NCBI RefSeq assembly: GCF_014529535.1 | Contig: NW_023504014.1 | Coordinates: forward strand, 558,001 to 622,000 | DNA from: Bradysia coprophila | Lineage: Eukaryota; Arthropoda; Insecta; Diptera; Sciaridae | Reading direction: 5' to 3' | DNA length: 64,000 bases | Part shown: one piece after another, positions 1-13,064 of the stretch | Numbering within the stretch: position 1 is the first letter of the stretch | Layout of the letters: each line of letters starts with the position of its first letter | The notes under the pieces: model-generated | Databases searched by the model: none | What the model saw: only the letters and a program-made list of their open reading frames with translations | What the model was told of the DNA's origin: nothing | Made by a program: the position numbers and the translations under genes

Positions 1-130
1 AATTCTAGATGTTATGTTTCTTTAAAGGATAAGCCAAGCGATTGATCGAATTTTCCTCAATTAAAACGGGAAATGCAGAGACAGAGAGAAATTTTATATC
101 GTTCGAACTACGGATTAGTTAAGGGCGTTG

Positions 131-330
131 AAGCAACTTAGGGTGCTGGAGCAGTAAAAGGTGTTATAGAAGTTAAGGGAGCTTGAGCAGTTAAGGGAGC
201 TTGAGCAGTTAAGGGAGCTCGAGCAGTCAAGGGAGCTCGAGCAGTCAAGGGAGCTCGAGCAGTCAAGGGAGCTCCAGCAGTCAAGGGAGCTCGAGCAGTA
301 AATGGAGTCGGAGCTGTCAAGGGCCGTGAG
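131..330. repeat. 18-bp tandem repeat array
   Basis: About nine imperfect units of an 18-bp repeat, typical unit gggagctcgagcagtcaa, degenerate at both ends. Because 18 is a multiple of three, the minus strand stays open across the array (138-344) and reads as a six-residue repeat (A-P-L-T-A-R). It could be the end of a low-complexity coding exon that runs off the window edge, but no splice site or flanking conserved sequence supports that. Treated as a simple tandem repeat. Confidence 0.85.
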
Positions 331-344
331 ACAAAAGATAACAA

Positions 345-3300
345 GCGCTGTAAATTAGCTATTTTCTAGACAAAATTCAAAGTTTTCTCACTAAATTCAC
401 GACTTTCAATATCACAGAGACCTGAAATCGATAATTCCGCACTGTGCAGGGTCATGACAATTTTAAATGATTTACCTCAATTAAATTGCCATAGGAATTA
501 AGGGCAAATGTGAAAGGAATTTGAAGAAATTTAAGGCATCAATTTCTTGAGGATTTTCTCAAGTTGAGTCCATTATCTGGAAAACGTTTTTTTTTTTCAT
601 TTCGAGAATTTATACATTTTTCAAAAAAAAAAAATTGCGCAGAAAGCGTTAGAAATTTTTAGAAAATAGGTCATGAATTAAATTGCGTATTGTACTCGAT
701 TCTTTCTTTGCGCGACGATGCTGAAATAATGTAAAATCCCATTCACTTGGTACACATTAACTATCAGAAACAATCCGTTGATCAATCATCATCTCAACAA
801 AATTTTAATTAGTTCAATTAAAACACATCATCTCATCAAAATAAATAATAAAAAATAAAATACGGTGGAGACGGGGGGAACCTAAGTACAATCCTTTTAT
901 ACATTCGAATTAAAAAAAAATAAAAATAAAAGAAAAACTAAAGTGAAAAAGTGAAAAAAAGCACACGATAAATCAATAACTGTAATAAAATTCAATAATA
1001 CACACACTTTCTCAGGGTGCACGTTGATTGTTGTGACTAGATTAAATAAATAAAAAAAAACTAAATAGAAATGAAACAAACACAAGAAATTTTGCATATT
1101 TTATCTAAAGTTAAAAATGAAGTTGAAGAATAGGAATTTAAAAGAAAAACAAAGAAAAATAATTTTATCGGAGAAATTCGAAACGGGTAGATAAATTCAA
1201 ATAAATAAAACATAGAAGCAATCACAAGCCGAAACATATTGACAAAAAAAAATGGTGAAAACGTTTAGTGACCGTGAGTCACAACTTTTTTAATATAAAA
1301 ACAACAATTTAACGGTACAAATTTTTAAGCAAAATAAAACAAAATAAAGGAATTAGGAAAACAAAATTTCAATTCACAATAAATCGTACAATAGAGATCT
1401 CATTGGAAGGTTAAATTAAAAAATTAAAATTTAAAAAAAAAATAAAAAAATCTTAAACGAAAATGAAATACTTGTTCGATTGATTTTATACTTTGCCTTT
1501 AATTTCCCTGGAACATTGTTGATTGTTTTAGTTTTTGTTGATTTAAGCGATGATTTTTTTTTTCATTTTGTAATTATTTTTTTAGCGTCGACATAACATA
1601 ATGAAAAATATATATATTTACACAAGCGTCACTTTTAATTTGAAAGTTTTATTTTTTATTGATAAATATAATAGTTTGCACAGAACCATTAACATTGAAA
1701 CAGATCGGGTATTTTTTTCTCAGTCAATAGCGAGTCCATAATTTTACTTTTTAATTTGTTTTATAATATTTACCTATTTGTTTGTTGTATAAACAATCGT
1801 TCCATAGAGAAAATGTTTTTAATATATTTTATCAATAATTTTTAATAATTAAACAGACAACCAATATTTCCGTCAAATTTTTTTTATATTTATTTATATA
1901 AAATAAAGTTAAAAAAGAAAGAAAAACAAAAGCAAATAAAAAAGAATATGAAAATTACCTACCTCATTAAAGAAAACATACAAAAAATACTTAGAACATA
2001 AAGCAAAGTGTTGATGAAACATTTATTTAAGTGAAATGAAATCTCTAAAAATGCACAACTCTTCCAAAAAATAAAGTTTAAAACACAAACAAAATGTGAA
2101 AAATTGTTTGTAATGAAAAATGTTGCATGAAAACAAGCTTCCTCGTATGAAAATAGAGAAAAAAAAATGTTTTCCAATTAGACTAAGAGCCTGCGTGACT
2201 ATCAGTGTATTTAAAAGATCACGAGTTGGAGCTGGGGCATACTACTACACTATCTAAGGATGAAAATATTTTCCACTTCCATGGTCCATTAAAAAGATGG
2301 TCCAGAACGAAAGGCCGGCAGATAATCGTGTACTTTTAATGCAAAAGTATTTTCTAAAAGAAAATTCTCAAACGATTTTCTTAGAATTTTCTCAAAATCT
2401 AGAGGATTATTTTGTCAATTTGAAAGAAATTTCGAGACCTTCGACTCGACGTTTGAGAATTTTGCTTTGATTTTCATAATTTTCCTTTGATTTTCTAGAA
2501 TTTTCTTAAAATTTCTAGATTTTCTTGAGAATTTTCAACGACTTTGTGGAATTTCTTACCAAATGATTCTCTGTTTCGAGTGCAAAAGGATGTTTTATGC
2601 TTATCTTCGGTCCAGAATAAATCCTCCTTGTGCCTTAGGCAGTGTAATTATATCGCAACGGCTGCAAACAGTGGTCTTACATGAGATACTGATTTGAACG
2701 CTGAGTCTTGGTCTATTCGATTGAATTTTTTTGTGTAAATAAATAGAAAACAGAAAGATACACCAACCAAACGTTATTTTACCAGTTATGTTTAGTGAAC
2801 ACAAAGAAATAATAAAAAAAGTAAAAAAAAATTGAAATTATTCAAGAAAAAAAGGGTAGTAAAATATTGATACTCGTAATCGTAAATGAAAACGTAACTT
2901 TTAAGGAAAACTAAATTTAAATTTAAATCTAAATTAAATGTACAGGAAAATGCAATGTGTTAAATGTTATTATGGCAAAACAAGAAATGCGTAGTTGTTA
3001 ATTAATTATTTACCAATATTAATCACTAAACAAAAATGATATGAATGGTATAAGGAGAGATTGAAGAAGGAAGAGAGAGAGAGAGAAATTTATGTTTAGC
3101 AAATAAGTTAATTTTTATGATTTCAAAGTGTAAAAGGAAGAACGCAAGATAAAAATGGAAATAAAAACAAAAAGTTGTGAGTTAGACTTTACAATTAATA
3201 CATTAGAATGCGAGTAGGAAAAAATGCGAAGAATAAAAACTTTTAAATTTAAAAATGGAAATCGTTAAAAAAGTTATTAAAGAAAATTTTTGTTTTTAAG

Positions 3301-6300
3301 TTTTTTTTTGTATAAATTTTAAGTTTTAAACTTTTTAAAGTGAAAAAGTGAATCAATAAAAATTAAAAATTAAAACAAAACTGAAATCGTTTTCTCGAGT
3401 GATTAAAATTAAATTAAAAAAATCATTTTTTTAACCAAACTCTGACGCTTTTCTTTCTTATTTTTCATTAATTTATTTGTTAAAAACAAATTGGATTGCC
3501 GCGTTTCCGTTCATGATCGTTTAACTGCAAACGAGGAAGTAAACAACAAAAAAGAATGATTTTTATGGAGAAAGGAATGGAAGTGAAGTGAAGTAGTAGA
3601 AATGCTGTACTTAATAACTGAATTAAACAAAATGGACAACTTTATTGTTAATTGACTTGTGATTTAAATTGAAGCGAACAAAAAAAAACTTTTTTTTATT
3701 TAGTCCGTTGGTATAGTTTTGTCGTTGAAATAATATTTTTTTTTACAAAATTTAATTTTGTGCGAGCTTTGAAGATTAAATTGTGATTGACAGAGAGTCT
3801 CTACTAAAGGACATTCGATTTAGCCACCAAATAAAAAAAAAACAAGAAAGGGGATATCTCAGGTATACAAATGACTGTAAATCACAAAAATAGTTTTTCC
3901 AATATCACCAACAAAATGGAGCTGTTTTTCGCACTAAAATTTGAAATACGAGCCAAAAGAGAATTATCGACGCAAAAATTAGATCTTATTATAGAATTAG
4001 TGTCGAAAGGAAAAGAGTTTTTCTTTGGTTTAATAGTTTGGAAATGATGTTTTTTCAGCCCCAGTGACGAAAAGAGCTCCATTTTGATACTAAAATGACA
4101 AAACGAACAGCAGTCTTTTCAATAAGTTTTACGAAAATATTTCTTTTCTTTGGATATCAATGTCGTAGATATAATTTCCCCGCTTTTCCCATGTCTCCAA
4201 AGTAGAAACTCAAGTGCGAGCTTACCATTAGAAATATAAATAGTTTTCGTTTGACATTTTTGACAATCTGTCGAAAATTTACTGTCTGACTGTATTCCAC
4301 AATGTAGATTTTGATCCCAAATTGTACCCAAAATGTATTTTATAAAGAACAAAAATGAGTGTTATGTCAGATTAGATAAAAAGGAAAATCTCTCTTTTCA
4401 CTGTTTCTAGAATTAATTTATGTAAACAGCACAGAAACAAAATAAAATTTAAAAAAAAATTCAAAAATTATTAGAGCAAATAAACTCTTGACAAAATCGA
4501 CTAAGTTCCTCTATTTGTACTACTACTATAATTCACCAAACTCTACACTATGACAAGCTAAACAAAAACACTTCCTTTACACACAAACAAATTTTTAATT
4601 AGAATTGGTTCGGGTGCCTTTGAATGATAAAACAAATTGTAATAAAAAAAAAAAACAAAATATTGAAATGCCTGCTTGGCCAAAAGTTCCTATATAAATA
4701 TTGATGAAAAATGAAAAGTAACAAAAAAAAGAGAAATAAATAAAAGAAATTATGATGTAACATTTACTGTCGTATGTAATATTATGGTGACGCCATTTTG
4801 ACCTCTTAATTTTCCAAAAGATAAAAAATTAAATGAAAAAATAAAAAGTTAATTTAAAGAATCTTTTTTAGAAAACCGACAATAAACTTTGACTTATCAT
4901 TTCCATATTCATTGATTCCGAAGCGAAAATGAAAAAAAAAAACGTTTTTGATTTGGATAAAAATATCTTGCAATATCTTTATAATAAAAAAATAAATAAA
5001 ATTAGAGAGAAGAAAAAATACCGAGGTCAAGACGTGTTGTATATTTAAATAAATAATTGTAATTTGTTGCAAAAAAAAAATGAAAAGAAAAACCTATACA
5101 GAAACTAAGGAAAATAATATTTATGAACGTAAAATGTTACAAAAAAAATGTGTGTGTAATAGAGCTGATTTTTAAACAATAAAAAAATTAAACAAAAAAA
5201 AAACAATTTTAACTAAATGCATATGGATCACCTTAACTATAAAAATCTTAGAAAAAAAAAGAAAAATTTTTAATTTCCTTCTCCTAAAAGTTTATTTATT
5301 TTTTACAAATTCATTTGCGTTATTTTGTTCTTTCCATTTTTATTTTGAGGGTGCAATACAAATTAAATTTTGAATTTTATACGCATAGAAAGAAATAAAC
5401 GAAACGATGATTCCTTCTATTTACACTAAAAACAATTTAATTCATCGAACCGAATGAACCAGTGAATCAATTTCCTTTATTTTCGGAAAACTTTTAACCT
5501 AAATATCTTACTGTCAACAGTTTTTCTTCATTCTTTTTAGTTTTTGTTTTATTTTTAACTTTTATTTCGATTAATTGCTTTATCAAACAAACAAAATAGT
5601 TTTTAAAAAAAATATTTTATTTTTATTTTTTTTGTAATTTTTATTAATTTTGTCTTGCCATATTAATTGTACAATTTTTATTATTTTGCAACATAAAAGA
5701 GAAGATCAGAACTTTTTTTTGTTTGTTTGTAGTTTGTAAGAAAAGAAAAGAAAAATGTGTACTGCTTGAGTATGATTTATAAAATAAACAAAAATAAATG
5801 AAAAAAAATGATTGAAAAACTTGCAAATTTTCATTTTTTGACCTACCAAACCAAAGATGTGGGCACATCCAAAGCACTTCAAGCATGAGTGGTACTCCAG
5901 AGTACTGAAACTTTAACACCGCAAAGAAACGTGGAAAATTGTAACAAAATATTACTCTAGTTGTCAACTGTCATCACGATCACTCATGCTTGCTGTGCGT
6001 TGGTATGCTTATCTCAATTTTCTCGATTATTCCGAAAAAATCACTTTCATCGAGTAAGGTTAGTATTTAACTTGTTTTCTAAAACTAGTTGTTAAAGGGC
6101 TGGCTCACGAACGAACAAAAACAAATAGATATTTCAAGCATCGAATTGATCTAAGCCCAGCACTGCTCCTAACAATAACACTCTTAAGTCAAATGTCTCC
6201 AATTTTTATGAATGCGTGTATCCAATTGCATGTGTTGTGAGTTTTCACTCACACCAAGAATCTTTGCCTCCTGTCGTAGCCAGAGAAATGCTGCACCTAA

Positions 6301-7409
6301 TTTAATTTCATCAGCCTCCACACATTTTCTATGTTATTGCTAGGTAGTAGAAGTGCGAGGGAGACATTCTTCACCATCTAGACCATTTTGATCCCAGTTC
6401 ATTCGGACGGAACAATTTTTTTTAGTTGTTTTTCAAATGTTTTGTGAACGATCGGTAAAGGTTCAAGGTACAAATGATCTATTGTAATTGGGCAGTGTTC
6501 TTAAAGATGTATCAAAGAAATAAATAAATGAAAAAGTTAGTTTCAAATATTGATGTTAGGACTTGTTAGGCATTTCGTGACGCCAATTGGGAAAGCAAAA
6601 ATTCTTCCGGTTTTTTGTGGGAATTACACTGAAACAATGCTCAATTTTTAACACTATAGACTTTATCGAACCATTCATTTGATGTCAAGTCCTATTTTCG
6701 ATCGAAAAACAGCAAATGAGAATGTGTCACGCCATAAGCAGGTGCGTTGATACCCAGGTAATGTCCAAGGCAAATAGTGGGGAGGTAATGTCACATACAA
6801 CCGAATCAGATGTGAAGCAGCACAAAGGTTTAATACAATTCCATCTCTTCCTTAATTAAAAGAAACCACTTTCATACAAACTCGGGTCATTTGTTTTAAG
6901 ATGGGTCTATCTAAACGCAAGATACGCTTGAAACGCAAGATACGCTTGAAACGCAAGAAATCATAGTCAACCATTTTAAAGTGGACTTCATTAGATGTCA
7001 TCACTGAATGGCATTACCTTTCTAACTATATCTACCTTGGAATTCGAGCCTGTTTGTCACACCCACCAATCGGTAAAAATAAATTGACAGAAAATGCTGT
7101 TAACTTAAGCTCATACCCATAAGACGCGTCGGGATTAGTATAGGGCTTTTACGAGTATACGTTCGTAACATTTGGAGTGTATTCCGGTGTGGGCTAGCAT
7201 GGAATCTATACGTACGACTTGGATCTCGTTTGTATATACATAGATGTCGTGTTACAGGATTTCTTCTTCTGAAAACAGGAGTTATTCATTATGCCACGCG
7301 CGGGGGTCTTACTTGACGAGAAATATAGTTCAGACACATGTAACTAAGGCAATTTTTAAAAAAATGGTAGACAGACGGTTCATTTTCTGATTTTCTGTTT
7401 ATTCTATAG
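345..7409. other. AT-rich DNA without recognisable gene
   Basis: About 7 kb of very AT-rich sequence with many poly-A and poly-T runs. The short open frames here are A/T-runs read as Lys, Phe or Asn; none shows a domain, a start context or splice sites. Compatible with a long intron, a 3' UTR or intergenic DNA. Around 6925-6960 the motif acgcaagatacgcttga is tandemly repeated about three times. Confidence 0.6.
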
Positions 7410-7930
7410 ATCCCAACAAAAATCTCTTCGAGAAAAGTGTGACGCAGTCTTTGAAATACAATTTCTAAAATGAATGATATCGCTAGAGTTGACGCTTTCA
7501 GCTTCGTTACGCAAAAATTAAATTTTACACCCAATTTTAGTTCAAACAAGCTGGCTTAGTTTTCCTCATCATCTGCCAAATAATTTTTACCAAAAAAAAT
7601 TTGACTGGAAACAACCAAAATTTTACCAAAAAAATCTGCGTCGCATGTGGCAGATAAATTTTCTTGCTGGTCTGTTCCTGAACATTTGCCACTTTGCGAC
7701 GCAGATTTTTTTGATAAAATTTTGGTTGTTTCCAGTCAAATTTTTTTTGGTAAAAATTATTTGGCAGATGATGAGAAAAACTAAGCCAGCTTGTTTGAAC
7801 TAAAATTGGGTGTAAAATTTAAGTTTTGCGTAACGAAGCTGAAAGCGTCAACTCTAGCAATATCATTCATTTTAGAAATTGTATTTCAAAGACTGCGTCA
7901 CACTTTTCTCGAAGAGATTTTTGTTGGGAT
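7410..7930. repeat. Fold-back element with arms of about 240 bp
   Basis: The left arm (7410-7655) begins atcccaacaaaaatctcttc. The right arm (7683-7930) is its near-perfect reverse complement, ending in ttgttgggat. Only about 30-50 bp of weakly paired sequence lies between. Mismatches are few, for example aaatt against aagtt near 7520/7820. The open frames on both strands here are products of the palindrome, not genes. No flanking target duplication was identified. Confidence 0.9.
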
Positions 7931-7989
7931 ATCAGTCGTTTTAGAAGTGTAGTCAACACTGCTTTTTATAACCGTTTACAGTTTTAATT

Positions 7990-8320
7990 CAAAAAGTTTA
8001 CGAAAATCGAAAATTTGACGAAATTTGAAAATTTGACGAAATTCAAAAATTTGACGAAATTCGAAAATTTGACGAAATTCGAAAATTTGACGAAACTCGA
8101 AAATTTGACGAAATTTGACGAAATTCAAAAATTTGATGAAATTCAAAAATTTGATGAAATTTGACGAAATTCGAAAATTTGACGAAATTCGAAAATTTGA
8201 CGAAATTTGACGAAATTCGAAAATTTGACGAAATTTGAAAATTTGACGAAAATTGAAAATTTGACGAAAATTGAAAATTTGACGAAAATTGGACGAAATT
8301 CTAAAATTTGACGAAGAAAG
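7990..8320. repeat. 18-bp AT-rich tandem repeat (gaaaatttgacgaaattc)
   Basis: About 17-18 copies of the 18-bp unit gaaaatttgacgaaattc, with half-unit (gaaatttgac) insertions that shift the register. The minus strand is open throughout and reads as repeated F-R-Q-I-F-E; this is a by-product of the period being a multiple of three. The array follows the fold-back at 7410-7930 almost directly. Confidence 0.9.
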
Positions 8321-8579
8321 AAATTCTCTATCTGCCACCATTCAAGAAATATATCCAAAACCCCAATTGACCCACCCATTTCCAACTTTCGACATTTTTC
8401 ACATATGCCCCTCTGTTCTACTCGTAAAACTCTGAGACTTTGCCGAAGAAAGTAATTCTTTATCTCTCATAACCAAAAAAAATATTTGTCCTTTCATCCT
8501 ACGCTCGAGTAGCTCAAAATTTGGTCACTCTAATCACTCTAGCTCAAACGAATATGCCCCGATTTTTTTAATTATTTTT

Positions 8580-8890
8580 TTGTTCGAATCGTGTTACGAA
8601 TACCTTTCATTTGATGGGTCGCACGCCTCTGTAGGTTTCAATACAGCTAAGCTACACCCGAAAACGCGTTCCCGACCCTCGAAAACCACACTCAGAAACC
8701 ACTTCGAGGCCAATAAAACAAAATTCTGGTTTTTCCTGGGGTAGTGGCGTATCACATTTTCATTTTTATGCCCACCCTGAGGTTCCTGCAAAATTTCATG
8801 GAGATTGGCTGACTAGTTTCCGAGATCGACCGTCGATAGATAGACAGATAGACAGATAGATAGAAACATACAGAGTAAGTTGAAAGATTT
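8580..8890. repeat. Dispersed repeat fragment with GATA/GACA microsatellite
   Basis: The segment contains ctttcatttgatgggtcgca and, at about 8833-8863, a gatagatagacagatag microsatellite. The phrase (acctttcatttgatg-like core, then a clause ending in a simple-repeat tail) resembles the 11.4-11.7 kb and 21.7-21.85 kb repeats, suggesting a dispersed non-coding family. Family unidentified. Confidence 0.45.
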
Positions 8891-9729
8891 TGATTGTTTG
8901 GAAAACGTTAATTTGGTGCATTTTCTATCAAAATGACCAACTTCAAAACGATGTATCTCCGGCAATTTTAAAGTTACATAGTCGAGTGATAGCTCGTTTT
9001 GCTCGTATTTGAAGCGCGAATAAGATAGAATAGGATTTGTGGTGATACAGGCCAAAGGAAAGAAACTTAAATTCTCGCCTATACATAGTTGCCGCGTCTC
9101 AAAAAAATTTCTTCGTTCTTTTTTTGGAAGTTAGACTGCGTCAAGTCATCCGCTATCGCTCCGGACATGATTCCTTTCAAGGTCAAATGAGTTGTCAAAC
9201 CGTCATACATAGAGCCATAAACTCAACACTATTAACAGTGTAATTGTAAAAATAATATTTTGTTCGGCATAGCCGTTGCTTGGAAGAAATCTATTCAGAG
9301 ATCTTTTACCATTCTAACACAGAGTACAGTCTCGGAAACGTCGATACCGACATAGTTTCTGATTTGGGAGCTGTTGTGGTTTCTCACCAAAAATTTCGTT
9401 TATTAAAATGAAAATCTAGATGTCGTCAGATTTCTTGTACGCTGTAACGTGCCAAACTCAAACACTGAATCTAGATGTTCATTTGTTATATTAAATTTAA
9501 GTTGGAACAATTACAAACCACAATTGCTCCCAAATCAGAAACTATGTTGAATGTCACTTTGTCCGCGAATTTTTTGCTACTTTCACGCAATGAAGCCAAT
9601 TGAGACAACTTCCAACTTATATGCAGCAAGCAAACGCCATCACTAATAAGGAAAAAAAATTAAATTTTTATTCAGCCACTTATAGATGGGGAACACTCTT
9701 TACGAAACAAATTTTTATTTTGCTTAATT

Positions 9730-10306
9730 CTACGCCCGATTCGTATCGGACAATACTCGATTAATACAACCAATGCCACCGCGAGCGAAAACCTTTTCGT
9801 GCCACTGTAACAACTGTCCACTGGAACCTTCCGATGGTATTTCGAATCCACGATAAATGTATTTCATCAAAGTGTCTAATAGATCCTGTTCGGCAAGCGT
9901 TTCCACGGCAGTGTTGATTTGCATCGATTTGATTGACAGAATAACACGTAGGATCAAACTCAGTGCATTGTCTTTGACCTGCTGACTTTGACTGCTGAGG
10001 GGTGCATTTTCCAAAACAATTTTCAGCGCCTCCACATTCTTACCAGTGTTGGTTCATTTAGTTTTAGGTCAAGGAAAATTTAGTACTAAGACTGAGCGAA
10101 TTGCCCATCAACAACAACAAAAATTATTTTTTTTTTACCAAAAACCAAAGATATTGAAAAGGATATTTTGCTAGAAGTTTTGTAATTTCGTTTTCATCCG
10201 GTCCGAGCTGTGAACTGGAATCGGTTTCGTCTTCTTTAAAATTGTCTTCGTTGTACTGATCAACATCAATCTTTCGAAATGCAGAGCTGGAGGTATTTTT
10301 AGCCAT
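9730..10306 (-). CDS. ARPC5: ARPC5, Arp2/3 complex 16-kDa subunit
   Basis: Two minus-strand exons encode a protein matching the Arp2/3 complex subunit p16-Arc/ARPC5, the small subunit of the cytoplasmic actin-branching complex. Exon 1 starts at ATG 10306 and encodes the acidic N-terminus (AFRKIDVDQYNEDNF, then GPDENEI). Exon 2 (10038-9730) carries the conserved core LLDTLMKYIYRGFEIP and LLQWHEKVFARGGIGCI. A canonical model splices 10139 to 10038 in phase 0 (GTAAAA donor, TAAG acceptor) and gives 158 residues; the family is about 150. The junction is odd: known dipteran proteins carry a short QGK-like linker after LLA, while this model inserts about ten hydrophobic residues. The linker therefore either diverged or the splice model is imperfect. 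Family assignment is sure; exact exon 1 end is not. Confidence 0.9.
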
Positions 10307-10309
10307 TAT

Positions 10310-11007
10310 TTTTGTGTGCAAATGAAGTTTGAGCGCTCGTATTCACTTATCTTTTCGATAAAAACACACCCAATAATACAAAATCGGAATGATTCAGACG
10401 TAAGAAAGCGGTCTGAGTACTCAAAAAAAAAGTCACTGACAGAGGAGAGTCAGAATCCCACTCCGTCAACAGAAAATTTTCAAATGTCAAAGTTTCCGAT
10501 TTTCGGACTACAAGAGACGATTTAAAGTGAAATGAGTGCATTCAATGAACTTTGAAACAATGGCGGTAAATTTCAAGATTTTGAAAGAACGTTATAAGAC
10601 ACTTCTGAGTTGATAACGAAGGTGGTGACACAAATTTTTTGATAATTTAGACAAATTTTGTGAATTTTGACAGTTGGAATTGAAACAATGCAAACGTCAT
10701 TGACACAATAGAAACGTCACCTAAACGAAGAGCCAAACGGATGTGAAACGGAATTTAACTTAAGGCTTGATTTCCACTTACAAAAACACACTCCGTTTTG
10801 CCTCAGTCTAGCCAAACGAGCCGTCAGAACAGTCGGAGCGTTTGCTGCGACTGAGCCCCGTACAAACCCGTACATCTATTGCGTACGTGAACCTAGTTCG
10901 TCCGTCGCCCTACTCTTACCGTAAGCCTACTGCGCCCGTAAACGTCGGTAAAGTAAAATTCTTATGAAATGTGTACGTCTTAAAAATTGCGCATAGCGCA
11001 ATTACGA
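10310..11007. other. No supported gene
   Basis: Upstream side of ARPC5; probably holds its promoter and 5' UTR, but I see no clear TATA or initiator. Short open frames on both strands around 10316-10541 overlap one another and show no family signature. Confidence 0.4.
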
Positions 11008-11851
11008 AGCCCCGTACGACGTTCCTTTCAAATGTAACACAAATTTCGAATTGACCTAAAATTAAGTAAGTATCATTTTCACCGCTTTATATTGATTTTA
11101 CAAAAATCCAAAATGGCGGCCGACGGCCATTTTGTTAGGAGGTGGAAAGTAGTACGGCTGCTTTACACTCGTTAGTACCTTTCCAACGAAAAAAAAAAAT
11201 CATGAAATTCGGGCGAAAATTTACTCGAGATATTGTCAAAATACACCACGTTCACTGTACTTCCGAGTAGCCACATATAAGCTCACTCCAAGAGACCTAG
11301 CTCACGCTCCGGTGAATCGAATTTCATAAACTTTTTTTTCCCTGATTGGTACGGTCAATACCTATCTAATAACGTTCAAATTTGGCCAACCTACAAGCAA
11401 AAACGGCTTGCCGCCCTTGCCGACACCAAGGGGTCTAACTCACGAGTCGGTCATACAATTTTCATAAACTTTTTTTTTTGTCGATCGGTATTGTAAATAC
11501 CTTTTATTTGACGTATCACTTACAAGTGTAGTGCTTAAATGTCTGGAGATATCGTCGAAAAACAGTTAGGCACTTATTGGGCCCCAGCTCCGGAAGGGTC
11601 GACCCAAAATCGCCCATCTTCGAACTTAGCCTCACTATTTTGACTATCTTTCAGGGAAAAAAAAAATTTGAAATCGGATTTGATTTACTCAAGATATCGA
11701 CGTGACAGACGGACGGACGGAAAATTTTTTTATTGCTGATTCGTTATCTATGAACATAGGCAAACACTTTGCCCTTACCGTCTGCTTCGAATTCCATCAA
11801 TTACACACGGCATCGTAATCCTATAAGCCCCTTCGTACTTCGTACGGGGCT
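11008..11851. mobile_element. Possible non-autonomous element with 12-bp terminal inverted repeats
   Basis: agccccgtacga at 11008-11019 is the exact reverse complement of tcgtacggggct at 11840-11851. The interior is non-coding and contains two similar phrases (a poly-T tract, then a gattggtacggtcaatacct-like core) at about 11330 and 11465, and a gacggacggacgg run at 11709-11721. No clear target duplication was seen, so boundaries are tentative. The same interior phrase recurs at 21685-21850. Confidence 0.4.
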
Positions 11852-12619
11852 AAAAACGCCACTTTTCTATTGTTTAAAATGTAAACTCCATTTTGAAGTT
11901 TCATAATCTACTAAAAGTAGTTCTAGGCCAAGACCTTTCGAATGATGTGTCATAAGCTTTAGTTCCTTTGGGGGAACTTTTCACATGCTAACCCAGTTAA
12001 TCCCCTTGACATAAACTTCCCACTTCACAGCAGATAAAAATAACATAGGCAATTCCATTGTTTATTCACAGCACAGCTACTATCACATTCGTGTATGTGT
12101 CTCGACAAAGTCAAACTGAGGCAGACATTTATCCAATCACACTGGTTAGCTCCGATACTTTTCAGTCTCAACAATTTTCGAGTTGACAACAAAAACTTAT
12201 CAATTCTCGCCCACTTTTCACTCCTGTTTTTTTTTTTCTAATTGGAAAGCTCTCGTTTTAAAAGAAAAATTAAATTAAAACGTCGATTATCGATTAGAAT
12301 GAGAGGTAAAACAAAACCAACGAAATGAATTATTTAAATCTGATTAATTTTATTAAACTTTATTCATACATTTACTTGCATACATTAATAAATGAACTAT
12401 GTACCGCTGTGTGAACCGTCATTGGAGTAATGCCCGTGCTACCCAATGTATGAGCGATCATAACTATCTTAGGCATTTCAGCTCTTAGATTAAATTTCAT
12501 AGGCAGGCATTATAGTATTTGTGATCGTCCTGAGCTTTGTGTATGTATCCTCAGCCCGTTGCCAAATCGTAACGTAAAAAAAGCCAGGATTCAATTATGT
12601 TGAATTAACTTCTAATTAT

Positions 12620-12745
12620 GAGCAGTACTCTAAATAGGGTACTGAACAACACTGTAAAACCCTGTAAAACCATTTTCATTTAAAATAGAGTACTTTCTGC
12701 AGCTGACCACTATGACAACTATTGCTTGATCATCATATTAATGAC
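12620..12745 (+). repeat. Fragment of the repeat also at 27.2 kb and 61.9 kb
   Basis: Contains ctaaatagggtactgaa, a ctgtaaaa-rich stretch and agtactttctgcagctgac, in the same order as 61865-61965 (plus) and about 27230-27330 (minus). A short solo copy of a dispersed repeat, just 5' of the odorant receptor gene. The open frame starting nearby at 12722 shows no homology I recognise. Confidence 0.6.
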
Positions 12746-13064
12746 TTTCCAAACGATTTGACAGATAAAATGTCAAAAATATTGGCAAATGACGAAATGT
12801 ATGGTAATACGGCAAGTGCAAATAGCGAGAAATTGCCCTACTGTAAGGCAAAATTTCGTATAACGCGAAACAATGGAAATGCAATGACAACGGCTAACTG
12901 CGCTTGCCTTATATACTTACGTTGTTTCAGAAAGTCTTCGTCATAATAACGAAAGTAACGTCAGAGTCTTCGGCTTGACAAGGTTAACTCGTCCATTGGG
13001 TGTCATTCGACAATCAAATCGTAAATTAAAGGAAACTAACGGATTACGGTTCAGTTTCTTCATC

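Noticed and set aside
5644..5967. 107-codon minus-strand frame in AT-rich DNA
   Set aside because: Phe/Lys/Asn-rich reading of poly-A/T sequence without conserved features.
7976..8385. 121- and 80-codon frames over the 18-bp satellite, and tandem repeats generally as a CRISPR array
   Set aside because: The period is a multiple of three so frames stay open; repeats are contiguous without spacers and the genome is eukaryotic.
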